Below, piece after piece: positions 47,285 to 55,738 of a stretch of 64,000 bases of DNA. The stretch's first letter is position 1; each line of letters opens with the position of its first letter. The DNA is from Neolewinella persica DSM 23188 (GTDB lineage: Bacteria > Bacteroidota > Bacteroidia > Chitinophagales > Saprospiraceae): positions 47,944 through 111,943 of the forward strand of contig NZ_KB890431.1 of the NCBI RefSeq assembly GCF_000373105.1, read 5' to 3'. The notes under the pieces were generated by a model that was not told the DNA's origin, did no database searches, and saw only the letters and a program-made list of their open reading frames with translations. Made by a program: the position numbers and the translations under genes.

Positions 47285-48100
47285 GTGCTCACTCTATTCT
47301 ATTGGCTGATCGTCCTGAATGCCCTCCACATTTCCGTTATCTACGCTGTTGCGCGCATGCTGAAATTAAGGGTCGATAAGGTCCAACTCGGCTATGCGCC
47401 CGGCTTTTACTTATTTCGCAGCCACATAGGTCAGACCGAAGTGTTGATCGGTTGGCTACCATTGCACGGTAGTGTTGGCATTGCTGGCTTATTGGAGGAA
47501 GAAGAGCACCAGGCGCTCCCTGAAGAATTGTCCAGCAGACCACTGCCGCAACGGTTCCTCATCAGCTTTGCGGGCCCGCTCAGCTTAACGGTAGTCGGAT
47601 TACTTTGTTGGGCCTTTGTTGAACCGTTTAATCCCGGACCTTTAGTTGTTTTTACTGGCCTTGTACTGACAGTCCTGGCGAGTACCTTCCTATTGGAGCG
47701 AATGTCCAGCCGTGCTGCCAGACTGGGCGCGTTACTCTACTGGCTGGTATTACTGGTCTATGCTGCAGTATTCTATTGTTCAGCCATGGTAGTGAACAGT
47801 ATGTTCCCTCTCTTCCCTGTCGTGAACGAACTCTTCCTTGGCGACTTGCTCGCTTATTCCTTTCCTGGAGAACGCAGCATTCGGGATTCCTGGGTGATGG
47901 GAGGAATATTGAGTATGATGCTAAGCGCTTTGGCGCTCCTACCATTCGGGGGAGCGAATGGACAATACATAGTGGGGGCAGTTTACCGGACACTTGCCGG
48001 GCGGCTACTTCCGAATCGACTAGCAGATAGGATTGCGTTATGGGGCTTTTTCGCAATTTTGGCTTCCCTCGGCATCATCATCTTTCGGCTGCTGTTTTAA
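47285..48100 (+). CDS. M50 (site-2 protease)-like membrane protein without catalytic residues
   Basis: 271 aa, GTG start. Multiple membrane helices, among them LFYWLIVLNALHISVIYAVA and FLISFAGPLSLTVVGLLCWA. The layout follows M50 site-2 proteases: helix, LGYAPGFYLFRSHIGQTEVL, the IGWLPLHGSVGI strand (compare PLGGY), AGPL, and a late LPFGGANGQYIVGAVYRTLA where the family has its NxDG motif. The HExxH motif is replaced by ALHIS and the late aspartate by Ala-Asn. Likely an inactive homologue, or a very divergent family member. Probably transcribed with the exonuclease gene. Confidence 0.65.
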   Translation: MLTLFYWLIVLNALHISVIYAVARMLKLRVDKVQLGYAPGFYLFRSHIGQTEVLIGWLPLHGSVGIAGLLEEEEHQALPEELSSRPLPQRFLISFAGPLSLTVVGLLCWAFVEPFNPGPLVVFTGLVLTVLASTFLLERMSSRAARLGALLYWLVLLVYAAVFYCSAMVVNSMFPLFPVVNELFLGDLLAYSFPGERSIRDSWVMGGILSMMLSALALLPFGGANGQYIVGAVYRTLAGRLLPNRLADRIALWGFFAILASLGIIIFRLLF

Positions 48101-48355
48101 GATTAGAAGTTCAATATTTACTTTAATCTGCAGAACGTACAGGCCCGTCCCGTCCTGCTCCCTTGCTAAAAAAACACTAATGCTTGGGTCTCCCTTCTCC
48201 ACCGGAGAGGGGCCGGGGGTGAGTTTACGAGCGTAGGGAGCATTCCTGTGCGGCAGCCAATCAAGAATCGAGAATCACCCATCGAGAATTCTACGAGCGC
48301 AGCGAGCACCCCACTGCGGCAGCCAAATCGCTTATCCCTTATCAACTGCCTAGCC
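48101..48355. repeat. intergenic repeats: 34-bp direct repeat with GAGCG core
   Basis: Two ~34-bp copies (48227-48260 and 48293-48326) start ACGAGCG and end TGCGGCAGCCAA. Between them are AATCGAGAAT-type units. Just upstream is a hairpin-prone CTTCTCCACCGGAGAGGGG (48193-48211). Between convergent genes. Confidence 0.65.
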
Positions 48356-50926
48356 CTAAAAATCCGGATCATTATTAATCTTCCCACCCCCAAACGGATC
48401 ATTCGGTAAGAGGAGAGAGTCCCGTGCTTCCAGCACGTCGTCATTGTCTCCGCTGGAGTAGGCTTCGCAGTCGAGCTCGATGCCAAGGTCGCCCCGCGGG
48501 CGATAAAAGGCGCGCTCGGTATTCCAGGCGATCTTCTCGTCTTTTTGTGCCGCAATGGTGAATTGGCGGAAGAAAGGCTTGGCCATGTGCGAGCCACTGC
48601 CGAGGCCTAAATTGCGAAAACGCTGCCAGCGATCATCGCCGCCTACCCAGGTGCCGACCACGAGTTCTGGCGTCAGACCCATGTACCAGCCGTCGGTTTG
48701 GTCGTTGGTCGTACCGGTTTTACCGCCGATGGGCCCTTTGACACCACCAAGGGCACCAACCGAAGCTTGTTGCAGCATCCGGACCATAACGAAGTTAGCA
48801 GCTGGGCTGATCGCCCGGCGTTCCTCCGGAACGTACTCATAGATAATCCGCCCGGTACGGTCCGCTATCTTGGTCAGGAAAACCGGCCGGTTGAAGATGC
48901 CGTTGTTGCCAAAGGTCGTGTAAGCGCCCGTCATTTGTCGTACCGTCAGGTCAACGGAGCCAAGAGCAATGGACGGAGCATCCGGCACCTCATCCTTTGG
49001 AATACCCATATTGGCTGCCAGCGTGCGGACGGGCTCGGTAGAGCCCAGTTCCTGCATCAGGTAAGCGGATACGGTGTTGACGGAGTTCTTCAGGCCGTGG
49101 TAGAGGTTCATGAAGTTACCACTATAGTTATCGTTAGCATTTCTTGGCGTCCAGGGTTCCTGAAGGTAGAAACTGCCATCTCCCGGAGAAATGGTGACGG
49201 GAGCGTCCAGCACTTCAAAACATGGACTAATGCCCCGAAGATCAACGGAAGTAGCGTACACCAAAGGCTTGAAGGTCGAGCCTACCTGGCGCTTGGTCGT
49301 CACGTGGTCAAACTGGAACCATTTGAAGGCAGCGCCTCCAATCCAGGTACGAACGTAGCCCGTCGTCGGTTCTACGGACATGCTGCCGATCTGAAGGATC
49401 ATCTTATGGTACCGAACTGAATCGAGCGGCGTCATGGTCGTATCCGTTTCCAGTTTAGCCCGGTCGTAGGTAAATACGCGCATTTTTACCGGCTTGCTGA
49501 AGTCTTCTTTGACCCTTGCCTGAAGCTTTTCCCACGCAGTACGTAACTGGCCGAAGGAGGCCAGTTTCATGACTTTACGGTGTTCGCTGGCCAGGGCGTT
49601 GCTGACCAGCTTTCGGCGCTGGAGGTCCAGGAAAACGCCACCGTCTTTTTCCTCCCGTATCATCCGATCAATTTCCCTGTCGTCGGTGTGGAAGGTAAGG
49701 TCACTCTTTTCGTTCACCTTCTCAATGGCCGGAACGAGCAGCGCCGAGCGCAGCTTCTGGTACCGGTCTGAACGACGAATATCCCGCTGCAGGCTTTCTT
49801 CCCGGTACTCTAAACTGGTCTCCGTCTTGCTGACGGGGCTGGTGTAGGTCCAGGGATCTTCGTTGCGCCAGTGGCGGAAGTATTCTTTCTGGAGATCCCG
49901 CATATGAATGATTGCCTGTTCCTCGGCGTGTCGCTGCATGTGCGGGTTGATGGTCGTGTAAAAGGTAAGGCCGTCCCGGTCAATATTGTATCGTTCTCCG
50001 TTGGTTTTCAGGTAGCGGTCCTGACTAAGGATTTTCTTGGCTTCTTCCTTCAGTACCATCCTAAAGTAAGGGGCCGGGCCGTCGTCATGTTTCTGGACAC
50101 TGAAGTTAATACCCAGCGGCATCTCCTTTAAACGATTATATTCTGCTTCGGAAATTTTGCCGTAGCGCTTCATTTGAAATAGTACCACATTGCGTCGGTT
50201 TTTGACACCCTCCGGGTTCCGTAGCGGGTTATACAACGAACTGTTTTTGAGCATCCCTACCAACATGGCGGCTTCCTGCACTTCAAGTTCGGCAGGCTGC
50301 TTACCGTTAAAATAGTTTTCGCTGGCGGCCCGGATCCCCTGCGCACCATTGATAAAGTCATACCGGTTGAGGTACATCGCAATAATCTCTTGTTTAGTGT
50401 ACTTGCGTTCTAATTGTACGGCGATAATCCACTCCTGAAGTTTCTGAAAAAGACGCTTAACAATATTTTTACTGCCTTCTCCTCCTTCCGTAAACAAGAG
50501 CTTCGCCAATTGCTGGGTAATCGTGGAGGCACCGCCACGCGACTTCTGCCCCATGATGCCAGTTTTGATAACGGCTGCTGCAAGCCCCCGGTAATCAATT
50601 CCGCTGTGCTCGTAGTAGCGAATATCTTCAGTGGAAACCAGGGCAGGTTCAATGTGTGGCCCCAGGTCCTTAAAGTCGATCATCACCCGGTTCTCCAGGT
50701 AGTAGCGACCTAGGACGGATCCGTCGGAAGCAAGGATGCGACTGGCTTCGTTGTTCCTGGGGTTCTCCAGCTCGACGACCGATGGCAGGTCCGTAAAGCT
50801 GAGCCCGATGAAGAACAGGATAAACAGGATGGGGGACAGGAAGACCAGCCGCCACAACCATACAATGGTTTTACGGTGACCTTCATTATTGATATCTCCC
50901 AGAAAAAACGCTTTGATCCTAGACAT
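48356..50926 (-). CDS. class A penicillin-binding protein (PBP1A-like)
   Basis: 856 aa bifunctional peptidoglycan synthase. One membrane anchor (VWLWRLVFLSPILFILFFIG). Glycosyltransferase domain with catalytic STEDIRYYEHSGID, GGASTITQQLAK and QLERKYTKQEIIAMYLN. Transpeptidase domain with the active serine in GSTFKP, the SxN motif in KNSVNTVSAY and the KTG triad in GGKTGTTNDQTDGWYMG. A ~100-residue charged segment lies between the two domains (about 360-460), longer than in E. coli-type enzymes. Transcribed alone. Confidence 0.95.
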   Translation of the reverse strand: MSRIKAFFLGDINNEGHRKTIVWLWRLVFLSPILFILFFIGLSFTDLPSVVELENPRNNEASRILASDGSVLGRYYLENRVMIDFKDLGPHIEPALVSTEDIRYYEHSGIDYRGLAAAVIKTGIMGQKSRGGASTITQQLAKLLFTEGGEGSKNIVKRLFQKLQEWIIAVQLERKYTKQEIIAMYLNRYDFINGAQGIRAASENYFNGKQPAELEVQEAAMLVGMLKNSSLYNPLRNPEGVKNRRNVVLFQMKRYGKISEAEYNRLKEMPLGINFSVQKHDDGPAPYFRMVLKEEAKKILSQDRYLKTNGERYNIDRDGLTFYTTINPHMQRHAEEQAIIHMRDLQKEYFRHWRNEDPWTYTSPVSKTETSLEYREESLQRDIRRSDRYQKLRSALLVPAIEKVNEKSDLTFHTDDREIDRMIREEKDGGVFLDLQRRKLVSNALASEHRKVMKLASFGQLRTAWEKLQARVKEDFSKPVKMRVFTYDRAKLETDTTMTPLDSVRYHKMILQIGSMSVEPTTGYVRTWIGGAAFKWFQFDHVTTKRQVGSTFKPLVYATSVDLRGISPCFEVLDAPVTISPGDGSFYLQEPWTPRNANDNYSGNFMNLYHGLKNSVNTVSAYLMQELGSTEPVRTLAANMGIPKDEVPDAPSIALGSVDLTVRQMTGAYTTFGNNGIFNRPVFLTKIADRTGRIIYEYVPEERRAISPAANFVMVRMLQQASVGALGGVKGPIGGKTGTTNDQTDGWYMGLTPELVVGTWVGGDDRWQRFRNLGLGSGSHMAKPFFRQFTIAAQKDEKIAWNTERAFYRPRGDLGIELDCEAYSSGDNDDVLEARDSLLLPNDPFGGGKINNDPDF

Positions 50927-51184
50927 GAACGTAAGGTTATTACTTTAAGCTATGCTTCATTGGGTCATCGACCCGTTGGCTAACGAAGCAGGTGCTAAGG
51001 TCGGTATAAATTGGGGATTGGTGGAGAATGAATGAGTAAGTGCGCCGATTTTTGCGGTATTTGTAGGCAAATTGAAGATATACGTGGATGCAGACCCGGT
51101 GGGTCGTCCTGCTTAGCGAGGGGTCAGCGCCGATCCGTAGGGTCAAGCGCAGCCCCTCGTTTTCGTTGGCGTTAGGCATTCAGC

Positions 51185-51203
51185 GGCGCGGTCGCAGGTG
51201 CAA
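51185..51203 (-). repeat. R19 motif copy 13
   Basis: One substitution (position 12). It faces the exact copy at 51340 in inverted orientation, 136 bp apart. Confidence 0.85.
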
Positions 51204-51339
51204 GGAGATGTACAAAAGAGCAAACAAACGCGACCACGTGCAAAATCGCTGCGCTCCCTTGCCCGATTCGGACCAGAAGGTCCTCGTCCCCGGAACCCGG
51301 GCATGAATGGTGCTAGCTTTGCTCCTTTATCCCATTTCC

Positions 51340-51358
51340 TTGCACCTGCGGCCGCGCC
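51340..51358 (+). repeat. R19 motif copy 14 (exact consensus)
   Basis: Exact copy, preceded by GCTCCTTTATCCCATTTCC and followed at once by TTAATAGTCTGGTAGTTC, the start of the large hairpin. Confidence 0.9.
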
Positions 51359-51362
51359 TTAA

Positions 51363-51435
51363 TAGTCTGGTAGTTCAGTAGTCGGGTAGTCTAGTAGTAG
51401 ACCATAAACTACTAGACTACTGAACTACCAGACTA
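51363..51435. repeat. large hairpin of AGTCTGGTAGTTC units
   Basis: TAGTCTGGTAGTTCAG (from 51363) pairs with CTGAACTACCAGACTA (to 51435), and TAGTCTAGTAGT with ACTACTAGACTA. In total about 28 bp of stem, with an 8-nt bulge on the left arm and a short AGACCATAA loop. It lies 64 bp upstream of the NYN gene start. Confidence 0.85.
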
Positions 51436-51498
51436 TATACTACCTTTGCCCCCGATTCCACATAGGGTCAATATTTATAATACGAATAGCCATATAAT

Positions 51499-52449
51499 AT
51501 GAGTAATCGCCTGACCAAAATCGGCGTCTTTTACGACGGTAATTATTTTCTCCACGTTTCCAACTATTACAACTACGACCATCCACGCCGAGCCCGCCTG
51601 AGCATCGCTGGCCTCCACCGCTTCATCGAAGCGCGTATGGGACAAGACGAAGGGCGGCCCGGAATGGCCAAAATCGTGGACAGCCACTACTTCCGCGGCC
51701 GGCTGAATGCGACAGAAGCGCAGCAACGCGGATCGGTACTCTACTATGATCGGGTCTTTGACGACATCCTGATGAGCAGCGGCGTAACCACCCACTACAG
51801 CCCCCTGCGCAGTGGTTCCAACGGTCGGAGAGGAGAAAAGGGCATCGATGTCTGGTTTGCCCTCGAAGCCTATGAATCAGCCATGCTCCGCAAGCTGGAC
51901 GTAGTGGTGCTGATCGCCTCCGATGGTGACTACGTACCCCTGGCGCGCAAGCTTCACTCCCTCGGTACCAAAGTAGTGGTGCTGGCCTGGGATTTTGAAT
52001 TTACGACCGACAACGGTTCGCAAATGATCACCCGAACCAGCCAGGACCTGCTCGAAGAAGCCAGCCATCCCATCATGATGAACCGCATCATCGATGAACC
52101 CCGGACCGCCGGAGAAAAAGCACTGGTCGACGACCTGTTTGTGATGGGAAGCTCCGATAAGAAAACATTGGAGAAAAAGGCCGCCGCAAAGCAAGCTAAA
52201 GCGAAGGTGGAACTGGAAGCACCGACCGAAGGAGAAGTTGGAGACCGTATGGAAAGTGAGGTCTTCAGCCTGAAAAACGGCTACGGCTTCATCAAGTATC
52301 CGCCCAATAACCTCTTCTTTCATCATACAACGGTGGAAAACGTCGACTTTGCTGAGTTGTACGTCGATGACCACGTAGCCTTCACCCTGACGCATAATGA
52401 TCGGGGGCAGCTAGTTGCGGTGGACGTTAAGCTGCTAGAAGAAGAGTAG
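51499..52449 (+). CDS. NYN-domain (PIN-like) nuclease fused to a cold-shock domain
   Basis: 316 aa, no signal peptide. Residues about 5-190 form a NYN/LabA-like PIN-fold nuclease: KIGVFYDGNYFLH with the first acidic metal ligand, EKGIDVWFALEA, and VVVLIASDGDYVPLARKLHS with the paired aspartates. After a charged linker (KKTLEKKAAAKQAKAKVELE) the last ~65 residues are a cold-shock-like OB fold (SEVFSLKNGYGFIKYPPNNL, FFHHTTVEN). The combination suggests an RNA-binding ribonuclease. The gene is single, preceded by a large hairpin and R19 copies. Confidence 0.85.
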   Translation: MSNRLTKIGVFYDGNYFLHVSNYYNYDHPRRARLSIAGLHRFIEARMGQDEGRPGMAKIVDSHYFRGRLNATEAQQRGSVLYYDRVFDDILMSSGVTTHYSPLRSGSNGRRGEKGIDVWFALEAYESAMLRKLDVVVLIASDGDYVPLARKLHSLGTKVVVLAWDFEFTTDNGSQMITRTSQDLLEEASHPIMMNRIIDEPRTAGEKALVDDLFVMGSSDKKTLEKKAAAKQAKAKVELEAPTEGEVGDRMESEVFSLKNGYGFIKYPPNNLFFHHTTVENVDFAELYVDDHVAFTLTHNDRGQLVAVDVKLLEEE

Positions 52450-52457
52450 ACGAGAAG

Positions 52458-52609
52458 TTGCAAAGATCGCTCGTCGGCCGAGAGGCGACGTAGGAGCTGG
52501 CTCGTCCGCCGAGAGATCGGCCCGTAACTTTCTCTCGTCCGACGAGTCAGTTCGTTCCTCCCGCCTCGGCGGACGAGCGAAGGCTACGCTCTTGGACCTT
52601 GCGATTGTC
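52458..52609. repeat. multi-hairpin repeat element, copy A
   Basis: About 152 bp starting TTGCAAAGATCGCTCGTCGG and ending at TTGCGATTGTC. It contains four near-palindromes of the type CTCGTCsGCCGAG, arranged as two inverted half-modules. It shares nearly the full length with copy B (57178), including ACGTAGGAGCTGGCTCGTCC and GTTCCTCCCGCCTC. Lies between the NYN gene and hemD. Confidence 0.85.
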
Positions 52610-52666
52610 CTTTGGAGATAGGCGAGAAGTCGCTTTTTTGATGGTTTTGTATAATACCTTCGTGCA

Positions 52667-53341
52667 GTGCGAACAATCTTTATATCACGTAACCTCAACA
52701 AGGAGAGCCCGCTGAGGAAGTGGGCTGAAGCATCCGGGTGGAGGGTGGTTGGCCGTTCGCTGATCAGCTTTGCACCGCTGGACTTTTCGCCGCCCGGCCC
52801 GGAGGAAACGGACTGGTGGTTCTTTTATAGTCCGCGAGCAGTCGAATTTTCTGCGGATCACCTGGTAAGCAAACCGAAGCAGCAAAGTAAAAGCGTAAAA
52901 CTGGGAGTACTCGGGGCGGGGACCGCCCGGGCATTGCGCGGGTATTCCGGACAATTTGAACCTGATTTTGTTGGGGAGGGGAGCCCTGCGGAAGTTGCAG
53001 TTGCTTTCGGCAAAATTGCTGCCGGGCAGCGGGTGTTCTTTCCCCGTGCCCGACAGTCGCGTTTATCAGTGCAGTCCATGCTTCAAGACGTTATTACGGT
53101 ACAAGAAGCCATTTGTTATGACAACGTAGCGGTGCCCGCGGAAGAACCAATTGCTGCCGATGTCTATGTTTTCACCAGCCCGCTCAACGTAGCTGCTTAT
53201 CTGGATCACCAGAAACTGAAGGCCGGCGCCCGTATCATTGCCATTGGGCCCAGTACGGGGGAAGCATTAGCAGAATACGGCGTGAAATATGAAATGACCG
53301 AACAGCCAGGGGAAGCATGGGTGGTGGCGATGTTGTTGTAA
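52667..53341 (+). CDS. hemD: uroporphyrinogen-III synthase
   Basis: 224 aa, GTG start. HemD closes and inverts hydroxymethylbilane to uroporphyrinogen III in haem synthesis. The family is weakly conserved. Visible are the RTIFISRNL start, the FYSPRAVEFSADHL block (serine-rich turn as in FTSxNAV), GKIAAGQRVFFPRARQSRLS, DVYVFTSPLNVAAYL and IIAIGPSTGEALAEYGVKY. The length is slightly short of the usual 240-260 aa. Other hem genes are not nearby. The multi-hairpin element lies 58 bp upstream. Confidence 0.9.
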   Translation: MRTIFISRNLNKESPLRKWAEASGWRVVGRSLISFAPLDFSPPGPEETDWWFFYSPRAVEFSADHLVSKPKQQSKSVKLGVLGAGTARALRGYSGQFEPDFVGEGSPAEVAVAFGKIAAGQRVFFPRARQSRLSVQSMLQDVITVQEAICYDNVAVPAEEPIAADVYVFTSPLNVAAYLDHQKLKAGARIIAIGPSTGEALAEYGVKYEMTEQPGEAWVVAMLL

Positions 53342-53369
53342 CCGCTGAAGACTGAACCAAATGATTTTT

Positions 53370-53520
53370 CGCGCGGAGTTTAGGAGGAAAGGAGAAAGAA
53401 GGAGAAGAGGAAGTGCTAAATAATTTACAAAACATCACGGTAGCTGATGAAGCCAGGAGGGCCTTCATAATTGTTAACTACACGCTTAATATTATCCTTC
53501 TTTCTCCTTTTCTTCGCGCG
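53370..53520. repeat. inverted repeat of the CGCGCG/AAAGGAGAAAGAAGGA type
   Basis: CGCGCGGAGTTTAGGAGG with AAAGGAGAAAGAAGGA (53370-53403) is mirrored by TCCTTCTTTCTCCTTT with TCTTCGCGCG (53495-53520), about 90 bp apart. Same family as the direct repeats at 55870-55980. Between convergent hemD and the T9SS protein gene. Confidence 0.7.
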
Positions 53521-53577
53521 AGAATACGGCCAAGCGTGCTTGTCCATACTCCTCTCCACGCGCGAATGTCCCAGGAA

Positions 53578-55656
53578 CTACCGAACTACCACCCGCCCGG
53601 TATGCATCACCTGCCCATCCGTCATCCGAACCAGGTAAATGCCAGCAGGAACAGCCGATAGATCGAGGTTCATACGCTCCGAAGCGACCATTACTGATTG
53701 ACCAACGATCTGCTGGCCCGTAGCCGAGTATACTTCTACCAGCGCTTCGCCACGCAGCGAAGCTGGAAGCGCTACACTAGCAAGGCCCGTCGTTGGATTC
53801 GGGAAAATCTTTAGCGGCTTCGCCGCTAAAACCACCTTTTCTACACCTACTGGCGTGGCTTCAAGGTCGATCAGGGCAATACCCGAGGTCTCCATCGCGA
53901 ACAATTCGCTGGTGCCCGGGCGGCGCATCAGCTTCAGTGCTCTGCCGCACCCGAGACTGGTCACCAGCTCCCATTCGGTAGCCATAGCGTTGGTGGACTG
54001 GTAAATGCTGCCGCGTTCATGAACGTAGATCGTGTCGCCGGTGATGCTGGTGGTCATCGCATCGCCTCGTTTCCAGAAGTCCGGCGCTTCGTTCCAGGTA
54101 GCACCACCGTCGGTGGTCGCAAAGCTGGGGAAACTGAGCAGGAAACCATGTTGGTCGTCGGTGAACACCATATCGCTGGGACTGCTCTCCAGGTCGCCAT
54201 TGACCGTAGGCGCATTCCAGGTAACGCCACCGTCCAGGGTGACCATTAGGGTCTTGCGGCCGTACCCAAACCCTTTTAGCTCGTTAAGAAAGTAAACGTC
54301 GTGGATGGCAGAACGGTCAATGTCGTTAACGTAAAGTACCGTGCCGTCTGCCGTCACCCGCCCGAAAGAATTTTGGTCCAGGAGGAAAAAGTCGTCGCCA
54401 ATAGGCTTAAGGATACCACCGTTAAAAGTTCTTAGCTCATTCCCGGTAGGAAGTTCGGTGAAGGTGACCCCGCCGTCGTTACTCACCGTCAGGCCGGAAT
54501 ACTGTGTGAGGAGAAATATTTGTTCTGCACTCCGGACGACCAGCTGTTCGGGGTCGCCCTGGAGGTCCGGCGTGCTGACGTATGCCCAGTTGCGCCCACC
54601 GTCGTCGGAGCGATAAACAAGGTTATCGCGGGTGACGATGAAGCCCGTCTTCCCGTCCGGAGAGAAGTCCAGTGCCTGAAAGTCGGGGTGCACTTCTCCC
54701 AGCAGGTAATCGTAAACGCCCGTTGCGTAATCAAATTTGTGCAAGCTGTTGTCGTCACCTAAGGCCAATACGCTGTTCGGAATAAGCTTGTAGTGGTTGG
54801 CGGACCATAATCGTGGCGAGGTAGAGATACGCTCCCAGGTAAGCCCGCCATCAGCAGATGTTACGTGGATCCCTAAAAAGGTGATGTAGTGGAGCACATC
54901 GTCAGCATCTTGCCACAGGGCATTGTGGACGGTGTATTGAAAAATCCGCTCGTTGTGTATTGTCCAGGTGACGCCCTTGTCCGTACTACGCCACAGTTTG
55001 GTGTATCGGTCTACGGCCAGCAGGTTACCGTCGTTCGTGACGGTAATCAGGCTGGCACTTTGATCCAGGCTATCGCCTTGTACAAAGGTTTGCCCGCCGT
55101 CGGTCGTGAGATAATAATATTTGTCGGTAAAGTAACCGTATTCGTTTTCGGACAATACCGCCAGGCCGCTTTCGAGGTCAGTTCCCGAAGCCGCGTAAGA
55201 CCAGGTACGGCCGCCATCGGTAGACTTTCCGATTTTATCGAGCCTGGTGGAATAAGCCAAAATGAGGCCAGGGAACGGGTGGTCTACCCTCGTGAACCGA
55301 GAGGTGCCAGTAATCATCTCCCAGTTATTTCCCCCGTCAAAACTGGCCATGATTTCAGGGAAGTTGCCGCTCATGAAGACGGTTTCACAATTGGTGCCGG
55401 GCAGACAACTGACATACCTTACGCTACTGATGTCAAAGTCTTCGGAGACGTCGGTCCAGGTTTCTCCCCCGTCGCTGGTTTTGAGAAATATGTTGCAGAC
55501 GCCAACCGCCCAGCCGTTGCCACCCGCAGCAATGTCGGCGTCATCAATATTGGTGTAAAAATCAGGGCCAAAGGTCTGTGTAACTCTTTGGGCGCTGGCG
55601 CAGGTGCAAAGTAAGAGGACAAAGGAGCAGAGAAGGAGGAGAAAGCGTTGGTTCAT
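53578..55656 (-). CDS. T9SS-secreted beta-propeller (BNR/YCF48-like) protein
   Basis: 692 aa from the ATG at 55656, which begins the signal peptide (MNQRFLLLLCSFVLLLCTCA, cut before Q). Many BNR/Asp-box-like repeats: KTSDGGETWTDVS, KSTDGGRTWSYAA, RSTDKGVTWTIH, SDDGGRNWAYVS, TLDGGVTWNAP, TTDGGATWNEAP. These form one or two propellers like YCF48/sortilin. The last ~80 residues (LKIFPNPTTGLASVALPASL ... VPAGIYLVRMTDG) are a Por-type sorting domain. An R19 copy overlaps the signal-peptide codons. Confidence 0.9.
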   Translation of the reverse strand: MNQRFLLLLCSFVLLLCTCASAQRVTQTFGPDFYTNIDDADIAAGGNGWAVGVCNIFLKTSDGGETWTDVSEDFDISSVRYVSCLPGTNCETVFMSGNFPEIMASFDGGNNWEMITGTSRFTRVDHPFPGLILAYSTRLDKIGKSTDGGRTWSYAASGTDLESGLAVLSENEYGYFTDKYYYLTTDGGQTFVQGDSLDQSASLITVTNDGNLLAVDRYTKLWRSTDKGVTWTIHNERIFQYTVHNALWQDADDVLHYITFLGIHVTSADGGLTWERISTSPRLWSANHYKLIPNSVLALGDDNSLHKFDYATGVYDYLLGEVHPDFQALDFSPDGKTGFIVTRDNLVYRSDDGGRNWAYVSTPDLQGDPEQLVVRSAEQIFLLTQYSGLTVSNDGGVTFTELPTGNELRTFNGGILKPIGDDFFLLDQNSFGRVTADGTVLYVNDIDRSAIHDVYFLNELKGFGYGRKTLMVTLDGGVTWNAPTVNGDLESSPSDMVFTDDQHGFLLSFPSFATTDGGATWNEAPDFWKRGDAMTTSITGDTIYVHERGSIYQSTNAMATEWELVTSLGCGRALKLMRRPGTSELFAMETSGIALIDLEATPVGVEKVVLAAKPLKIFPNPTTGLASVALPASLRGEALVEVYSATGQQIVGQSVMVASERMNLDLSAVPAGIYLVRMTDGQVMHTGRVVVR
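55591..55609 (-). repeat. R19 motif copy 15, inside a signal-peptide coding region
   Basis: Minus-strand match with two substitutions (positions 12 and 14), encoding LCTCASAQ in the same reading frame as the copy at 32528. The purine-rich extension (plus-strand agtaagaggacaaaggagca) is also present, covering the rest of the signal peptide and the gene start. Confidence 0.75.
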
Positions 55657-55738
55657 TTGGAGTGAATTAAGGTTTAGGAGCAAGGGAGCGTTTTAGTTGT
55701 TTATGGGACAAATTTCCGCCAACAACTCTTGCCAGTCA

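Larger units (their letters stand above)
50927..51498. other. intergenic region, 572 bp, dense in repeats
   Basis: Between the divergent PBP and NYN genes. It contains two R19 copies in opposite orientation (51185 and 51340) and a large hairpin (51363-51435). Minus-strand ORF potential at 50940-51179 shows no recognisable product. Confidence 0.6.

Noticed and set aside
50940..51179. 79-codon minus-strand frame upstream of the PBP gene
   Set aside because: No family features, and it is interrupted by low-complexity sequence and an adjacent R19 copy.
53413..53661. 82-codon plus-strand frame after hemD
   Set aside because: It covers the inverted repeat and the antisense end of the propeller gene; no protein-like composition.
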